NCBI GenBank assembly: GCA_035494735.1
Contig: DATJGS010000003.1
Span: 1-64,000 of the forward strand
Reading direction: 5' to 3'
DNA: 64,000 bases
From: DATJGS01 sp035494735
GTDB lineage: Bacteria; Eisenbacteria; RBG-16-71-46
The notes beneath the pieces were generated by a model. That model worked only from the letters and a program-made list of their open reading frames with translations. It did no database searches and was not told the origin of the DNA. Shown here in pieces: positions 46,888-56,855 of this stretch (positions are counted from its first letter, which is position 1; the number at the start of each line of letters is the position of its first letter). Position numbers and translations under genes: made by a program.

Positions 46888-49707
46888 ATGTCGCGCAGCG
46901 CATCCGTGCTGTATCGCCTGGCCTTTGCCGCACTGGCCCTGCTCGTGATCCCACCGCTGGCTGGTGCGGGCACCACGGGCAAGATCAGCGGCCGTGTCAC
47001 CAACGAAAAGAAAGAGCCGCTCGCCGGCGTCAACATCCGGATCGAAGGACTGCGTTTGGGCGCGCTGTCCGACGATCAGGGCAATTACTTCATCATCGGC
47101 GTGCCCGGCGGCACGTACGTGGTGCGGGCCAATCTGCTCGGCGAGGCGCCGTACGTCGCGGAGAACGTCTCCGTCACGCCCGACTTCACGACCGACCTCA
47201 ACATCGTGATGAAGTCGGAGGCGGTGCAGATGGCCGAGGTCAAGGTCGAGGCGGAGCGTCCGCTGCTCCAGAAGGACGCGACCAGTACCGCGCGATTCCT
47301 GTCGGCGGACCAGATCGCGCGCCTGCCAACCCGCGGCTATCAGGAAGCGGCGGCCCAGCAGTCCGGCGTGGTCGCGTTCCAGCGCCTCATCGATCGCGAG
47401 TCGCAGAACGGCCCGACGCTGATCATCCGTGGCGGGCGTCCGAACGAGACCGCGTTCTTCGTCGACGGCTTCTCGCAGCAGGACCCGCTGACCGGAAACT
47501 CCACGACCAGCATCAACAACAACGCGATCCAGGAAGTCGTCGTGCTGAACGGCGGATTCAACGCCGAGTACGGACGCATCATGTCCGGCGTCGTCAACGT
47601 GCTGACCCGCGAGGGCGCGCGCAACTATTCGGGCAGCGTCGAAGCGCTGACCGACAACTTCGGCGGCACCGGAAACGACCTCCTCGGTTCCAAGATCTAC
47701 GACTACAACATCTACGACGCGAACTTCGGCGGGCCGCTGCTGCGCGGCCATGACGCAGGCTCGTTCTACTTCAGCGGCGAGCGGCGCTGGGAGGGGGACC
47801 GCAACCCGAACTCGGCGTTCGACGGACCTCTGCCCTCGAACAGCCTCGGCGGCTGGACGGGACAGGGCAAGCTCGCCATCCCGCTCGCGAAGAACATCTC
47901 GTTCAAGCTCGGCGGCCTGTATTCGCAGGACGACTGGCGCGAGTACCTGAACACGTACCGCTTCGACCTGCTGCACGCGCCGCGCTACGCCGACCGCAAC
48001 CGCTCGCTGACCGGGTCGCTCAACCACACGTTGAACGCGAAGTCGTTCTATACGCTCGGCGCGAACTACTTCTACACCGAGCGCAAGCGCGGAGACGGGC
48101 TGTACTTCGACAACATCGATCAGTACAGCTCGACGCCGCAGGCCGACTTCGACACGGCGATTCCCTGGTTCTGGCCGGGCAATTCCGACCCGAACTCGCC
48201 GCTCGGCCACGTGCTGGATTCGCTGGCGACGGCCAGCGGCGGCACCGGTCACGTGTTCGACGACTACCTGCGCCGCCAGTCGTCGTACATCGGCGTCAAG
48301 GGCGACTACACGTCGCAGTGGAACGCGTTCCACCAGATCAAGAGCGGCGTCGAAGTCGACCGCCACACGCTGCGCTTCTACGAGCACTACTTCCCGGTCG
48401 AGTATCCGTCGAACGTGGTCGACATCGACCGCTACGGCTTCTCGGCCGACGGCCGGAGCTACGACGACTCCGGGCTGGACGGTCCGCGCAAGCCGTTCAC
48501 CGCGTCGTACTACCTGCAGGACAAGTACGAGCGCGCCGGGTTGGTGGTGAACGCGGGCGCCCGCTACGACTACATCAACGTCGACGTTCAGTCGCTGGCC
48601 AGCGAGAACCTGCCGCTGGGTCCCGACGGCCAGCTGCTTTCGAACGATCTCGTCGAGAACAAGAAGTACAGCCGCATCAGCCCGCGTCTCGGCATCGGCT
48701 TCCCGGTGAGCGACCGCACGGTGCTGCACGTCAACTACGGACAATTCTTCCAGCAGCCGAACCTTCAGGACCTGTACGTGTCGTACCGGTTCCTCGAGCA
48801 CAAGGTGCAGACCGGCGGCTACTTCGTCGGCTTCGGCAATCCGAACCTGAAGCCCGAGGAGACGACGGCGTACGAAGTCGGCATCGCGAACCAGATGAGC
48901 GACTACGCGAAGTTCGACGCGTCCGTTTACTACAAGGACGTCACGAACCTGGTCGAAATCGCGACCATCGCGTCGTTCCCGAACAGCTTCTCGAGCTACC
49001 GCAACAAGGACTTCGCGACCATCAAGGGTCTCGACCTGGGATTCACGCTGCGCCGGGTGAACCACATCCAGGCCAACGTGGCGTACAGCCTGTCGTACGC
49101 CGTCGGCACCGGGTCGGTCTCGAACACGCAGCGCAACATCGCGTGGGTGGCCAGCGACCCGCCCAAGCAGACCGCGCCGCTCGACTTCGATCAGCGCCAC
49201 AAGGTGTCGATCGACATGGACTACTCGCTCGGCAAGGGCGAGGGGCCGAAGGTGATGTCGATGACGTGGCTGCAGAACGTGGACCTGAACGTTCTCTACA
49301 ACATCGGCAGCGGCACGCCGTACACGCCGACCGAGGTGTATGACGAGCCCACGCTGGCGGCGGTGTCCTCGGTGCCGTCCGGTCCGCTGAACTCGCGTTA
49401 CGGCCCGTGGACCCAGTCCGTGGACCTGAAGGCCACGAAGTCGTTCAAGATGGCCGGCCTCGACATGAGCGCGTACCTGTGGTTGCTGAACGCGTTCGAC
49501 GAGCAGAACGCGGTTCAGGTCTACACCAGCACCGGTTCGCCGTTCACGACGAGCTATCTGAACACGGCGGCCGGGCAGGCGGCGAAGCAGGATCTGAGCA
49601 ACAAGTACGGCCTGGATGCGTCGCAGGCCTACGCGGCGGCGCTGCAGAACCCTTCACTGTTCACGAATCCTCGCATGATTCGGTTCGGCCTCAGGATGGG
49701 CTTCTAG
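46888..49707 (+). CDS. TonB-dependent receptor with N-terminal carboxypeptidase-regulatory-like domain
   Basis: Outer-membrane receptor of 939 residues. A signal peptide ends near residue 27. A CarboxypepD-regulatory-like domain (GKISGRVTNEKKEPLAGVNI) covers about 30-110, followed by the plug (about 125-240, with IIRGGRPNETAFFVDGF and NAEYGRIMSGVVNVLTREG) and a 22-strand-type barrel ending in RFGLRMGF. The SusC-like N-terminus is typical of Bacteroidetes and other FCB-group bacteria. No SusD-like partner is next to it; a long secreted protein and a PorV/PorQ-like barrel follow. The ligand is unknown. Confidence 0.9.
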   Translation: MSRSASVLYRLAFAALALLVIPPLAGAGTTGKISGRVTNEKKEPLAGVNIRIEGLRLGALSDDQGNYFIIGVPGGTYVVRANLLGEAPYVAENVSVTPDFTTDLNIVMKSEAVQMAEVKVEAERPLLQKDATSTARFLSADQIARLPTRGYQEAAAQQSGVVAFQRLIDRESQNGPTLIIRGGRPNETAFFVDGFSQQDPLTGNSTTSINNNAIQEVVVLNGGFNAEYGRIMSGVVNVLTREGARNYSGSVEALTDNFGGTGNDLLGSKIYDYNIYDANFGGPLLRGHDAGSFYFSGERRWEGDRNPNSAFDGPLPSNSLGGWTGQGKLAIPLAKNISFKLGGLYSQDDWREYLNTYRFDLLHAPRYADRNRSLTGSLNHTLNAKSFYTLGANYFYTERKRGDGLYFDNIDQYSSTPQADFDTAIPWFWPGNSDPNSPLGHVLDSLATASGGTGHVFDDYLRRQSSYIGVKGDYTSQWNAFHQIKSGVEVDRHTLRFYEHYFPVEYPSNVVDIDRYGFSADGRSYDDSGLDGPRKPFTASYYLQDKYERAGLVVNAGARYDYINVDVQSLASENLPLGPDGQLLSNDLVENKKYSRISPRLGIGFPVSDRTVLHVNYGQFFQQPNLQDLYVSYRFLEHKVQTGGYFVGFGNPNLKPEETTAYEVGIANQMSDYAKFDASVYYKDVTNLVEIATIASFPNSFSSYRNKDFATIKGLDLGFTLRRVNHIQANVAYSLSYAVGTGSVSNTQRNIAWVASDPPKQTAPLDFDQRHKVSIDMDYSLGKGEGPKVMSMTWLQNVDLNVLYNIGSGTPYTPTEVYDEPTLAAVSSVPSGPLNSRYGPWTQSVDLKATKSFKMAGLDMSAYLWLLNAFDEQNAVQVYTSTGSPFTTSYLNTAAGQAAKQDLSNKYGLDASQAYAAALQNPSLFTNPRMIRFGLRMGF

Positions 49708-49745
49708 CCATGTGTCGACCCACGGGTGAGTCAGAGAGGACTTCC

Positions 49746-52718
49746 ATGAAAACCCTTCGCGTTCTGGCGTGGACGGTCGTGGCCGTGTGCGTCGCGGGCT
49801 CAGCGCTCGCGGCGCCCATCGCGGGCGGGGCGCGACGCGCCCAGCCCGCACGCTCCACGCTCGTCGACAACAGCCAGCGCATCGACATCAACAACGTGTC
49901 GATGGTGGTGACGAACACGGGATCGTTCGCCTACGACAAGCTGACCGGCAACGCCGGACTCGAGTTCCCGAAGGGGACCGGCAAGACCGCGGTGTTCGCG
50001 GCCGGATTGTGGATCGGCGCGAAGGTCGGCGGGATCACACGCGTGGCGGTGGCCGAGTACTCGGACGAGTACGGTCCGGGCGCGATGGTCGGCAACGTGG
50101 CCGACGATCCGAACAAGGCCGAGTACAAGGTCTACAAGCTGGACCGGGTGTACGACGACACGGCGACGCGCGACGCCGTGCTGGCTGACTACAACGCGGG
50201 CGCCGTGCCGCACGGCGCCCCCGTGGTCACGGTCCAGGGCGATGGTTCGCTCGACATCCTCGGCGACCAGATGACGTGGGCCGTGTACAACGACGCGGAC
50301 CCGGCGAACCACACGAACCGCGCCGGCGACAACGGGCAGAGTGCGGCGAATCGTGTGCTCGGCGTCGAGATCCAGCAGACCACGTTCGCGTTCAATCGCC
50401 AGGGCGCGCTCGGCAACACGATCTTCATCAAGTACCGGATCATCAACAAGGGCGTGAACACGCTGGACAGCATGTTCGTGTCGCAGTGGAGCGATCCGGA
50501 CCTGGGCGGAGCCGGTGACGACCTCGTCGGCTGCGATCCGTCGCTCGGTCTCGGCTACGTGTACAACGCGACGAACGCGGACCAGCTGTACAGCGGGCAA
50601 CCGCCCGCGGTCGGCTACGACTTCTTCAAGGGCCCGACCATTCCCGGCCCGATCACGCTGGGCATGACGTCGTTCAACAAGTACATCAACGGCACCGACC
50701 CCAACACGGCGTTCAAGAGCTACAACTACATGAAGGGGTTGGACGCGGACGGCAACATCGTCATCAATCCGGTGACGAGCTCGCCGACGACGTTCCAGGT
50801 GTCCGGGGATCCGGTCACCGGCTCCGGCTGGCTGGACGCGAGCCCGGCCGATCGCCGTCTCATGCTGTCGAGCGGTCCGTTCACGATGGCGACCGGCGAC
50901 ACGCAGGAGGTCGTCGCCGCGATCGTGGTCGGCCAGAGCAAGAACCGACTGGCCAGCATCTCGCTCATGAAGTTCTTCGACACGTTCGCGCAGACCGCGT
51001 TCGACGCGAACTTCGATCTGCCGAATCCGCCGCAGAGCCCGCGCGTCACGCCGTCGACGCGTGACGGCTCGGTATTCCTGTCGTGGGACACGCGCGCCGA
51101 GAACTACAACCAGGCGCCGTACCAGTTCGAAGGCTACGTCGTGTACCAGGGCGCCTCGGTGGCGGGTCCGTTCACGCGGATCGCGACCTACGACAAGGTG
51201 GACGGCATCACGACCGTGGTCGACGATGACTTCAACGAGGACCAGGGCCTGATCCTGCCGATCGGCAAGGCGTTCGGCCAGGACGTGGGGCTCAAGTACG
51301 GCATCGAACTCGACCAGGATGCGGTGCGCGGCGGCCCGCTGTTCGTGGGGCAGAAGTACTTCTTCGCGGTCACCGCGTATGCCGTCGACTTGAGCGGCTT
51401 CCCGAAGGTGCTGGAATCCGCGTTCCAGGTGATTCCGGTCATCCCGCAGACGCCGGCCGCGGGGACGGATCTCGCGAGCGCGCAAATCGGCCCGATCGCG
51501 CAGGGCCAGGTCGTCGCGAATCCGAACGGGAGCACCGACATCGTCACCAGCACGGTCATCGAGCCGGAGAACGTGCTCAACGCGGACTACCGCGTCGGTT
51601 TCAAGCCGGCCGGACCGACGAGCACCGAGATCACGTGGTACCTGGTGCGCACGGTCGGGGCGACGGTCGACACGGTCATCAACAACTGGACCGACTTCGC
51701 GGGTGACGACGCGAACCCGATCGTGGACGGCATCCAGGTCAAGATCGTCAGCCAGCCGCCCGGCCTGCTCGCGCGCGTCAGCTACGTCGACACGACGGGC
51801 GGCAATCCCGCGGCGATCCAGGGCGTCGATGAAGGGCTGCCGTTCTTCGGCGGCGGCGCCGGCTACGCCGCGGATCTGTTCGGCTCGTCCATCGCGTCGG
51901 GTTCGACGGGCCCGAACGTCACGGTCCGCTTCACGGGCGGCCCGGCCGGACAGAAGGCCTACCGCTACGAGCGCTGCAACTGTTCGCCGCGCACGTACCT
52001 CATCCAGAACTTCGTCGACGTGCCGTTCAAGGTGTACGACACGGACTCGAACACTCAGCTGAACGTCGCGTTCCTGGAGAACGCCCCGGGCACGATCGAC
52101 GACGGCATCTGGGATCCCGACGACAGTCCGGACGGACAGCGCGAGCTCCTGTGGGTGATGAGCAGCACGTATACGGGGACCATCGACTCGACGTACTTCA
52201 AGGACCCGACGCTGACGGACGTGCTGAACGGCAACATCGACTTCTGGTACGCGGTGTGGCCGAACCGGACATCGGCGGGCGCGGTCATCGATGCCGGCGA
52301 CAAGCTGCTGTTCACGACGAGCATCCCGTCTTCGGCGAACGACTACTTCACGTTCTCGACGACGGCCGCGAATCGCAGCGACGCGGCGCTGGCCAAGTCC
52401 GAGATGGCGCGCATCCGCGCCGTTCCGAACCCGTACTTCAGCCACTCCACGTACGAAACGAACCAGTTCAGCCGAGTCCTCAAGTTCACGCATCTGCCCG
52501 CGCGCTGCACCGTGCGCATCTTCAACCTGGCAGGCGACAAAGTGCGGACACTCGACAAGAACGACGATACGTCCCAACTCACCTGGGATCTCGAAACCGA
52601 CCACGGCCTTCCGGTCGGCAGCGGGATCTACATCTTCCACGTCGACGCGCCCGGCTTCGGCACCCACGTGGGCAAGGTCGCCGTGTTCATGGAGAAGGAG
52701 CGCCTGAACAACTTCTGA
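49746..52718 (+). CDS. Large secreted protein with type IX-like C-terminal domain
   Basis: Protein of 990 residues with a signal peptide (cleaved near ALAAPIAG). It has no named catalytic motif. The middle holds a fibronectin-like part (PQSPRVTPSTRDGSVFLSWD ... YFFAVTAYAVD). The end resembles T9SS/FlgD-like tails: RAVPNPYFSHSTYE, CTVRIFNLAGDKVRTL, SGIYIFHVDAPG. GAGAGGA precedes ATG 49746, 38 bases after the receptor gene. Position between a TonB receptor and a PorV/PorQ-like protein suggests the three form one surface system. Confidence 0.8.
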   Translation: MKTLRVLAWTVVAVCVAGSALAAPIAGGARRAQPARSTLVDNSQRIDINNVSMVVTNTGSFAYDKLTGNAGLEFPKGTGKTAVFAAGLWIGAKVGGITRVAVAEYSDEYGPGAMVGNVADDPNKAEYKVYKLDRVYDDTATRDAVLADYNAGAVPHGAPVVTVQGDGSLDILGDQMTWAVYNDADPANHTNRAGDNGQSAANRVLGVEIQQTTFAFNRQGALGNTIFIKYRIINKGVNTLDSMFVSQWSDPDLGGAGDDLVGCDPSLGLGYVYNATNADQLYSGQPPAVGYDFFKGPTIPGPITLGMTSFNKYINGTDPNTAFKSYNYMKGLDADGNIVINPVTSSPTTFQVSGDPVTGSGWLDASPADRRLMLSSGPFTMATGDTQEVVAAIVVGQSKNRLASISLMKFFDTFAQTAFDANFDLPNPPQSPRVTPSTRDGSVFLSWDTRAENYNQAPYQFEGYVVYQGASVAGPFTRIATYDKVDGITTVVDDDFNEDQGLILPIGKAFGQDVGLKYGIELDQDAVRGGPLFVGQKYFFAVTAYAVDLSGFPKVLESAFQVIPVIPQTPAAGTDLASAQIGPIAQGQVVANPNGSTDIVTSTVIEPENVLNADYRVGFKPAGPTSTEITWYLVRTVGATVDTVINNWTDFAGDDANPIVDGIQVKIVSQPPGLLARVSYVDTTGGNPAAIQGVDEGLPFFGGGAGYAADLFGSSIASGSTGPNVTVRFTGGPAGQKAYRYERCNCSPRTYLIQNFVDVPFKVYDTDSNTQLNVAFLENAPGTIDDGIWDPDDSPDGQRELLWVMSSTYTGTIDSTYFKDPTLTDVLNGNIDFWYAVWPNRTSAGAVIDAGDKLLFTTSIPSSANDYFTFSTTAANRSDAALAKSEMARIRAVPNPYFSHSTYETNQFSRVLKFTHLPARCTVRIFNLAGDKVRTLDKNDDTSQLTWDLETDHGLPVGSGIYIFHVDAPGFGTHVGKVAVFMEKERLNNF

Positions 52719-52774
52719 GTTCCGGCGAAACCCACATGACCGATCGACTTTGTGACCGAGAGGAGCGGAAGACG

Positions 52775-53797
52775 ATGAGGACGATTCGATGGATGGGGGT
52801 GGCCTTGGCCATCCTGACGGTGGGGGTTGGCACCAGCTGGGCCGGCTCCACGCAGCGACTGGGAACCGCCGGCGCGCCGGAGTTGCGGCTGCCGGTGGGC
52901 GCGCGCAGCACGGCGCTGGCCGGGGCCAACATCGGCGACGTGTCCGGCGTCGAGGCCCTGTACTTCAATCCGGCGGGGCTGGCCGGCAGCGACAACGCGA
53001 CCCAGGTCATGTTCAGCCACACCGACTACCTGGCCGGCATGGGACTCAACTACGTGGGCATCGGCCGTTCACTCGGCGGCCTCGGGATGATCGGCGTCAG
53101 CGTAAAGGTGCTCAGCATCGGCGACATCGAGAAGACCACCGAGACCGCGCCGGACGGCACGGGCGAGATCTTCTCGCCCACGTTCAGCACGCTCGGCCTG
53201 ACGTACGCCAAGCGCATGACCGACCGCGTCAACTTCGGCGGCACGGCCTACTACGTGTCCGAGCACATCATGCAGGAGACGGCCGCCGGCGTGGCGTTCG
53301 ACTTCGGCTTCCAGTACGACACCGGCTACCACGGCATGAAGCTGGGGATGGCCATGAAGAACTTCGGGCCGAATCTGAACTTCTCCGGCAGCGACTTCGA
53401 GCTGAACCAGCGGCTGAACGTCGACGACCCTCAGTCGGGCAACAAGACGCTGGCCCTGAGCTCGGCGAATTTCGAGATGCCCTCGACGTTTCAGCTCGCG
53501 CTGTCGCTGCCGCTCGTTCAGGGCGTGAACACGTTCGCGCTGCACGGGCTGTACCAGAACAACAGCTTCGACGTGGACGAGGGCCGCGTGGGCGCCGAGT
53601 TCGTGCTCCACAAGGTCTTCGCGCTGCGCGGCGGGTACAAGATCACGTCGAACAGCGACGATCTGTTCGGGCTCAGCTACGGCGCGGGAGTGCGCGTCCC
53701 GCTCGGCGCCACGCAGATGTGGGTCGACTACGCCGGACAGACGGTCAGCAACTTCTTCGACGACGTCCAGCACGTCTCGCTGAACATGCTGTTCTAG
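52775..53797 (+). CDS. PorV/PorQ-like outer-membrane protein (FadL-like barrel)
   Basis: Beta-barrel protein of 340 residues with a signal peptide (cleaved near TSWAGS). The N-terminal signature LRLPVGARSTALAGANIGDV and EALYFNPAGLAGSDNA is that of the PorV/PorQ family (UPF0164), whose members shuttle or anchor type IX substrates in Bacteroidetes. It ends in NMLF. AGGAG lies 10 bases before ATG 52775. Last gene of the TonB-receptor operon; a hairpin terminator follows. Whether this organism has a full type IX system cannot be seen here. Confidence 0.87.
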   Translation: MRTIRWMGVALAILTVGVGTSWAGSTQRLGTAGAPELRLPVGARSTALAGANIGDVSGVEALYFNPAGLAGSDNATQVMFSHTDYLAGMGLNYVGIGRSLGGLGMIGVSVKVLSIGDIEKTTETAPDGTGEIFSPTFSTLGLTYAKRMTDRVNFGGTAYYVSEHIMQETAAGVAFDFGFQYDTGYHGMKLGMAMKNFGPNLNFSGSDFELNQRLNVDDPQSGNKTLALSSANFEMPSTFQLALSLPLVQGVNTFALHGLYQNNSFDVDEGRVGAEFVLHKVFALRGGYKITSNSDDLFGLSYGAGVRVPLGATQMWVDYAGQTVSNFFDDVQHVSLNMLF

Positions 53798-53823
53798 AGA
53801 CCGCCTTCACGGCGAAACACGAA

Positions 53824-53858
53824 GGCCCGGGTCCCTTCACGGGGACCCGGGCCGTTTT
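53824..53858 (+). terminator. Terminator between convergent operons
   Basis: GGCCCGGGTCCC (53824-53835) pairs perfectly with GGGACCCGGGCC (53842-53853) around a 6-base loop, followed by GTTTTC. On the minus strand TTCGTGTTTC follows, so it can also end the gdhA transcript. Confidence 0.88.
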
Positions 53859-53875
53859 CGTGATCGGAGCCGGCG

Positions 53876-55144
53876 TCAGGCGTACACGCCGCGCAGCATG
53901 ATGACCTTCACCACGCGCTCGATCGCGACCATGAACGCCGCGACGCGCATGTTGACGCGGTGTTCCACCGCCTTCGCGAGCACACCCTGGAACGCCTCGA
54001 CCATCGTGTGCTCGAGCCGCTCGTTCACTTCCTTCTCGGGCCAATAGAGGCCCATGCGGTTCTGCACCCACTCGAAGTAGGAAACCGTCACGCCGCCCGA
54101 GTTGCACAGGATGTCGGGGATCACGAACACGCCCTTCTTCTCGAGGATGATGTCGGCATCGGGCGTGGTGGGCCCATTCGCGCCCTCGGCGATGATCTTG
54201 GCCTTGACGCGGTCCGCGTTCTCGACCGTGATCTGGCTCTCGAGCGCGGCCGGCACCAGGATGTCGCAGTCCACTTCGATGATCGACGTGGTGAGCGGCT
54301 GGCTGCCGGGGAAGCCCTTGACCCCGCGGTGGTCGGCGACCCAGCTCAGGAGCGCCGGGATGTCGAGGCCGGCCGGGTTGTGGATCGCGCCGCTGATGTC
54401 CGAGGCGGCGACGACCTTGGCGCCTTGCTTGGCCAGCAGGTCGGCGGAGACCGAACCCACGTTGCCGAAGCCCTGCACCGCCACACGCGCGCCCTTCAAA
54501 GGCAGCTTGAGGTGCGCGCACGCGTCGCGCACGCACAGCCAGACGCCGCGGCCCGTCGCCTCACGCCGCCCGGCCGATCCGCCGACTTCCAGCGGCTTGC
54601 CGGTCACGACCGCGTACTCCGTGCGCCGTTCATGCATGGAGTACGTGTCGACGATCCAGGCCATGATCTGCGAGTCGGTGTTCACGTCCGGCGCGGGCAC
54701 GTCGCTCTCGGGTCCGAACAGGTCGGAGAGGTCGGCCGCGTAGCGACGCGTCAGGCGCTCCAGTTCGCCCTTGGAGAGCTTCGACGGATCGCACTCGATG
54801 CCGCCCTTGCCGCCGCCGAATGGAATGTTCACGACCGCGCACTTCCACGTCATCCACGCGGCCAGCGCTTCGACCTCTTCGAGGGTGACCTGCGGGTGGT
54901 AGCGGATGCCGCCCTTGGCCGGTCCGCGCACGATGCTGTGCTGCACGCGGTACCCGGTGAACACGTGAATCGTGCCGTCGTCCATCTGGATCGGCAGCGA
55001 CACGATGGTCGCGCGCCGCGGGCGCTTGATGACTTCCTTGATGCCCTCCGCCAGGTTCAGCCGCGCCGCCGCCTCTTCGAACTGGCGTTCGGCGTTGGCG
55101 AGCGGGTTCAACTCCTTCTGAATGTTGGCGCCTTCAGCAGGCAT
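53876..55144 (-). CDS. gdhA: Glutamate dehydrogenase
   Basis: Enzyme of 422 residues that interconverts glutamate and 2-oxoglutarate plus ammonia. The substrate site has RGPAKGGIRYHP and the catalytic Lys101 in TWKCAVVNIPFGGGKGG; PAPDVNTD carries the conserved Asp. The nucleotide domain has VQGFGNVGS near residue 229, followed by GAKVVAASD, which suggests NAD-type binding but does not settle cofactor choice. The length is usual for the hexameric small family. ATG 55144 follows GGAGGATCCC; the frame stays open upstream but the family start fits here. It has its own promoter and converges on the PorV operon. Confidence 0.95.
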   Translation of the reverse strand: MPAEGANIQKELNPLANAERQFEEAAARLNLAEGIKEVIKRPRRATIVSLPIQMDDGTIHVFTGYRVQHSIVRGPAKGGIRYHPQVTLEEVEALAAWMTWKCAVVNIPFGGGKGGIECDPSKLSKGELERLTRRYAADLSDLFGPESDVPAPDVNTDSQIMAWIVDTYSMHERRTEYAVVTGKPLEVGGSAGRREATGRGVWLCVRDACAHLKLPLKGARVAVQGFGNVGSVSADLLAKQGAKVVAASDISGAIHNPAGLDIPALLSWVADHRGVKGFPGSQPLTTSIIEVDCDILVPAALESQITVENADRVKAKIIAEGANGPTTPDADIILEKKGVFVIPDILCNSGGVTVSYFEWVQNRMGLYWPEKEVNERLEHTMVEAFQGVLAKAVEHRVNMRVAAFMVAIERVVKVIMLRGVYA

Positions 55145-55274
55145 GGGATCCTCCACCGACTCGGACGATGACTTCCTGACGGCCGTCGGTGCTTGTCCTC
55201 GCGGCCCACGAGAGAGCGCGCGAATCGGTGAGTGAGCACGCAGCGGGCATTTGCTCGGAGCGAAAACGGGCGGC

Positions 55275-55304
55275 AGTATAGCCCCCGCGTCCCCACGCGA
55301 ACAA
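55275..55304 (-). promoter_or_regulatory. Promoter of gdhA
   Basis: Minus strand: TTGTTC (55304-55299), 18 bases, TATACT (55280-55275). The -10 is close to the textbook TATAAT. The predicted leader is about 120 bases. The rest of 55145-55395 shows no gene. Confidence 0.7.
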
Positions 55305-55395
55305 GGAACGCGGGCCAACGACCGCGTCGCAACGGCGCCCCGCGCCGGGCACCCGCGCTGCGAAATCTCGGACGGCCCTGCGGCGCGCCGTGCGG

Positions 55396-56211
55396 TCAGT
55401 GCGGTCCCAGGTAGTAGATCTTGAGCTGGCCCCACAGCATGTCCGCGGGCAGCGTGGCCGCCCCGTCCACGCGGGCGTCGCCGCGTGCCGCGAGCGGCGA
55501 GGCCGGTCCCGCAGCGCCCGCCGCTGCGCGGAGCGCCGCGTCTGGGGGAGGCGCGCGCCGGAGGATGGCCTGCGCGATGTTGCCGCCCTCGGTCTCGTCC
55601 TCCCAGCGGTCGATCCACCAGCGGTTGTGGTCCGGCTTGAAGCCCTGGTTCTTCAGCTCGAGCGGGATCGCCGCGGAGTCGCCGGCCACGAGATAGAACA
55701 AGGCCGGGCCCTTCACTTCCGTCTGTCCGTCTCCGGTCGTGATGCGCAGCAGCACCTGGGCGCGGATCTGCTTGTGCCAGCCGGGATCCATGCCGGGGCG
55801 CGCGTCCGGTACGGCGACGAGGTCCGACGTGTAGTCGAACGAGATGTTGCTGGCGGGCGGCGCGTCGGGCGTGCCGGTGACGAACAGCTTCTCGGCGCTC
55901 TGCAATTCGTCCTCGCGGATCCACGGGCGGTCGAAGTTGTTACCCGCCGAGTCGCGCGTCGAGAACTTGAACACGTACGTGTCGGTGAAGATCTCGCGGT
56001 ACTCGGCGATCGCGCGATTCTTGTAGCACCACTGGAGCAGGCGCAGCACGTTCGCCGCGGACGTGGGGACGGGAGGTGGCGTCGGCGGCGCGCCGCCGGC
56101 CGCGATCCGCGGGTCGAACGGATTGAAACAGCCGGTCAGGGGCAGCACGACGACGACCAGGGCAAACGCTCGCGCGAAGCGGCGCATGGCTGCTCTGTGG
56201 AATGCGTTCAT
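55396..56211 (-). CDS. Lipoprotein of unknown function, NTF2-like in outline
   Basis: Lipoprotein of 271 residues with lipobox Cys28 (LPLTGC). The mature part reads like an NTF2/SnoaL fold in outline: helix NVLRLLQWCYKNRAIAEYRE, then FKFSTRDS, and beta strands ending in KPDHNRWWIDRWED. The last 50 residues are Ala- and Pro-rich. It appears to share its C-terminal pattern (RWW-I-x-x-W-x-D) with the lipoprotein encoded just before it. ATG 56211 overlaps that gene's stop as ATGA; ATG 56187 is possible. Last gene of a three-gene operon. Confidence 0.72.
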   Translation of the reverse strand: MNAFHRAAMRRFARAFALVVVVLPLTGCFNPFDPRIAAGGAPPTPPPVPTSAANVLRLLQWCYKNRAIAEYREIFTDTYVFKFSTRDSAGNNFDRPWIREDELQSAEKLFVTGTPDAPPASNISFDYTSDLVAVPDARPGMDPGWHKQIRAQVLLRITTGDGQTEVKGPALFYLVAGDSAAIPLELKNQGFKPDHNRWWIDRWEDETEGGNIAQAILRRAPPPDAALRAAAGAAGPASPLAARGDARVDGAATLPADMLWGQLKIYYLGPH

Positions 56212-56855
56212 CGGTAGTCGATCCTCCGCGCGCTGAAGCTCTTGTCTTCCTGAGCCGGCGGCGTCACGCCGATCGAGGGATCCACGTGATCCGTCCACTT
56301 GACCAGGAACCAGCGCGTGCCGTTGCTCACCATCTCGAGGTCGGCCAACCCGATCGCGATGCGCTCCGCATCGCCTTCCGTGGGGAGAGCGTACACCTGG
56401 TACTTCCGATAGAGAATGACGTGTCGATCCTCGATCACGTCGTGCAGGTTCGGGTCGGGATTGGGACTCCATTGCATATCGTAGGCCGTCGAACGCAATC
56501 CCACGAAGCCGCCGAAGAAGCGCCGCTCCTCGTCGAGGCCCCAGGGCGGAGCGACAGTCAGGCCCACGTTGATGATGACGGCCGGATCGAACGTGGCGCT
56601 GAACGCGCCGCCGTTGTCGGCCGTGCCGAGAGCGCCGGTGTAGGCATCCGGACCGTTGCCCTGGGCCTTGGCGTCCAGCCCGAGCGCCATCGTCGCGAGC
56701 AGCGAGTCGGGATCCGTGTAATTCGTGCGTACGAATACGCCCGCGCCGCCGCCTTCGGGCGTCGCGGGGCGGAACAGGTTGCACGCCCCGACCGCGCCCG
56801 TGCACATGCCCCAGGTCGCAGCCAGCAGGAGCAGGGGGGCGACACGCGGTTTCAT
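56208..56855 (-). CDS. Lipoprotein of unknown function
   Basis: Lipoprotein of 215 residues with lipobox Cys25 (AVGAC). The mature part has a helical start (DSLLATMALGLDAKAQGN), then beta strands and a C-terminal RWFLVKWTDHVDPS that parallels RWWIDRWEDET of the neighbouring lipoprotein. The two are probably diverged paralogues. ATG 56855 overlaps the stop of the upstream barrel gene as ATGA. No named family recognised. Confidence 0.7.
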   Translation of the reverse strand: MKPRVAPLLLLAATWGMCTGAVGACNLFRPATPEGGGAGVFVRTNYTDPDSLLATMALGLDAKAQGNGPDAYTGALGTADNGGAFSATFDPAVIINVGLTVAPPWGLDEERRFFGGFVGLRSTAYDMQWSPNPDPNLHDVIEDRHVILYRKYQVYALPTEGDAERIAIGLADLEMVSNGTRWFLVKWTDHVDPSIGVTPPAQEDKSFSARRIDYR

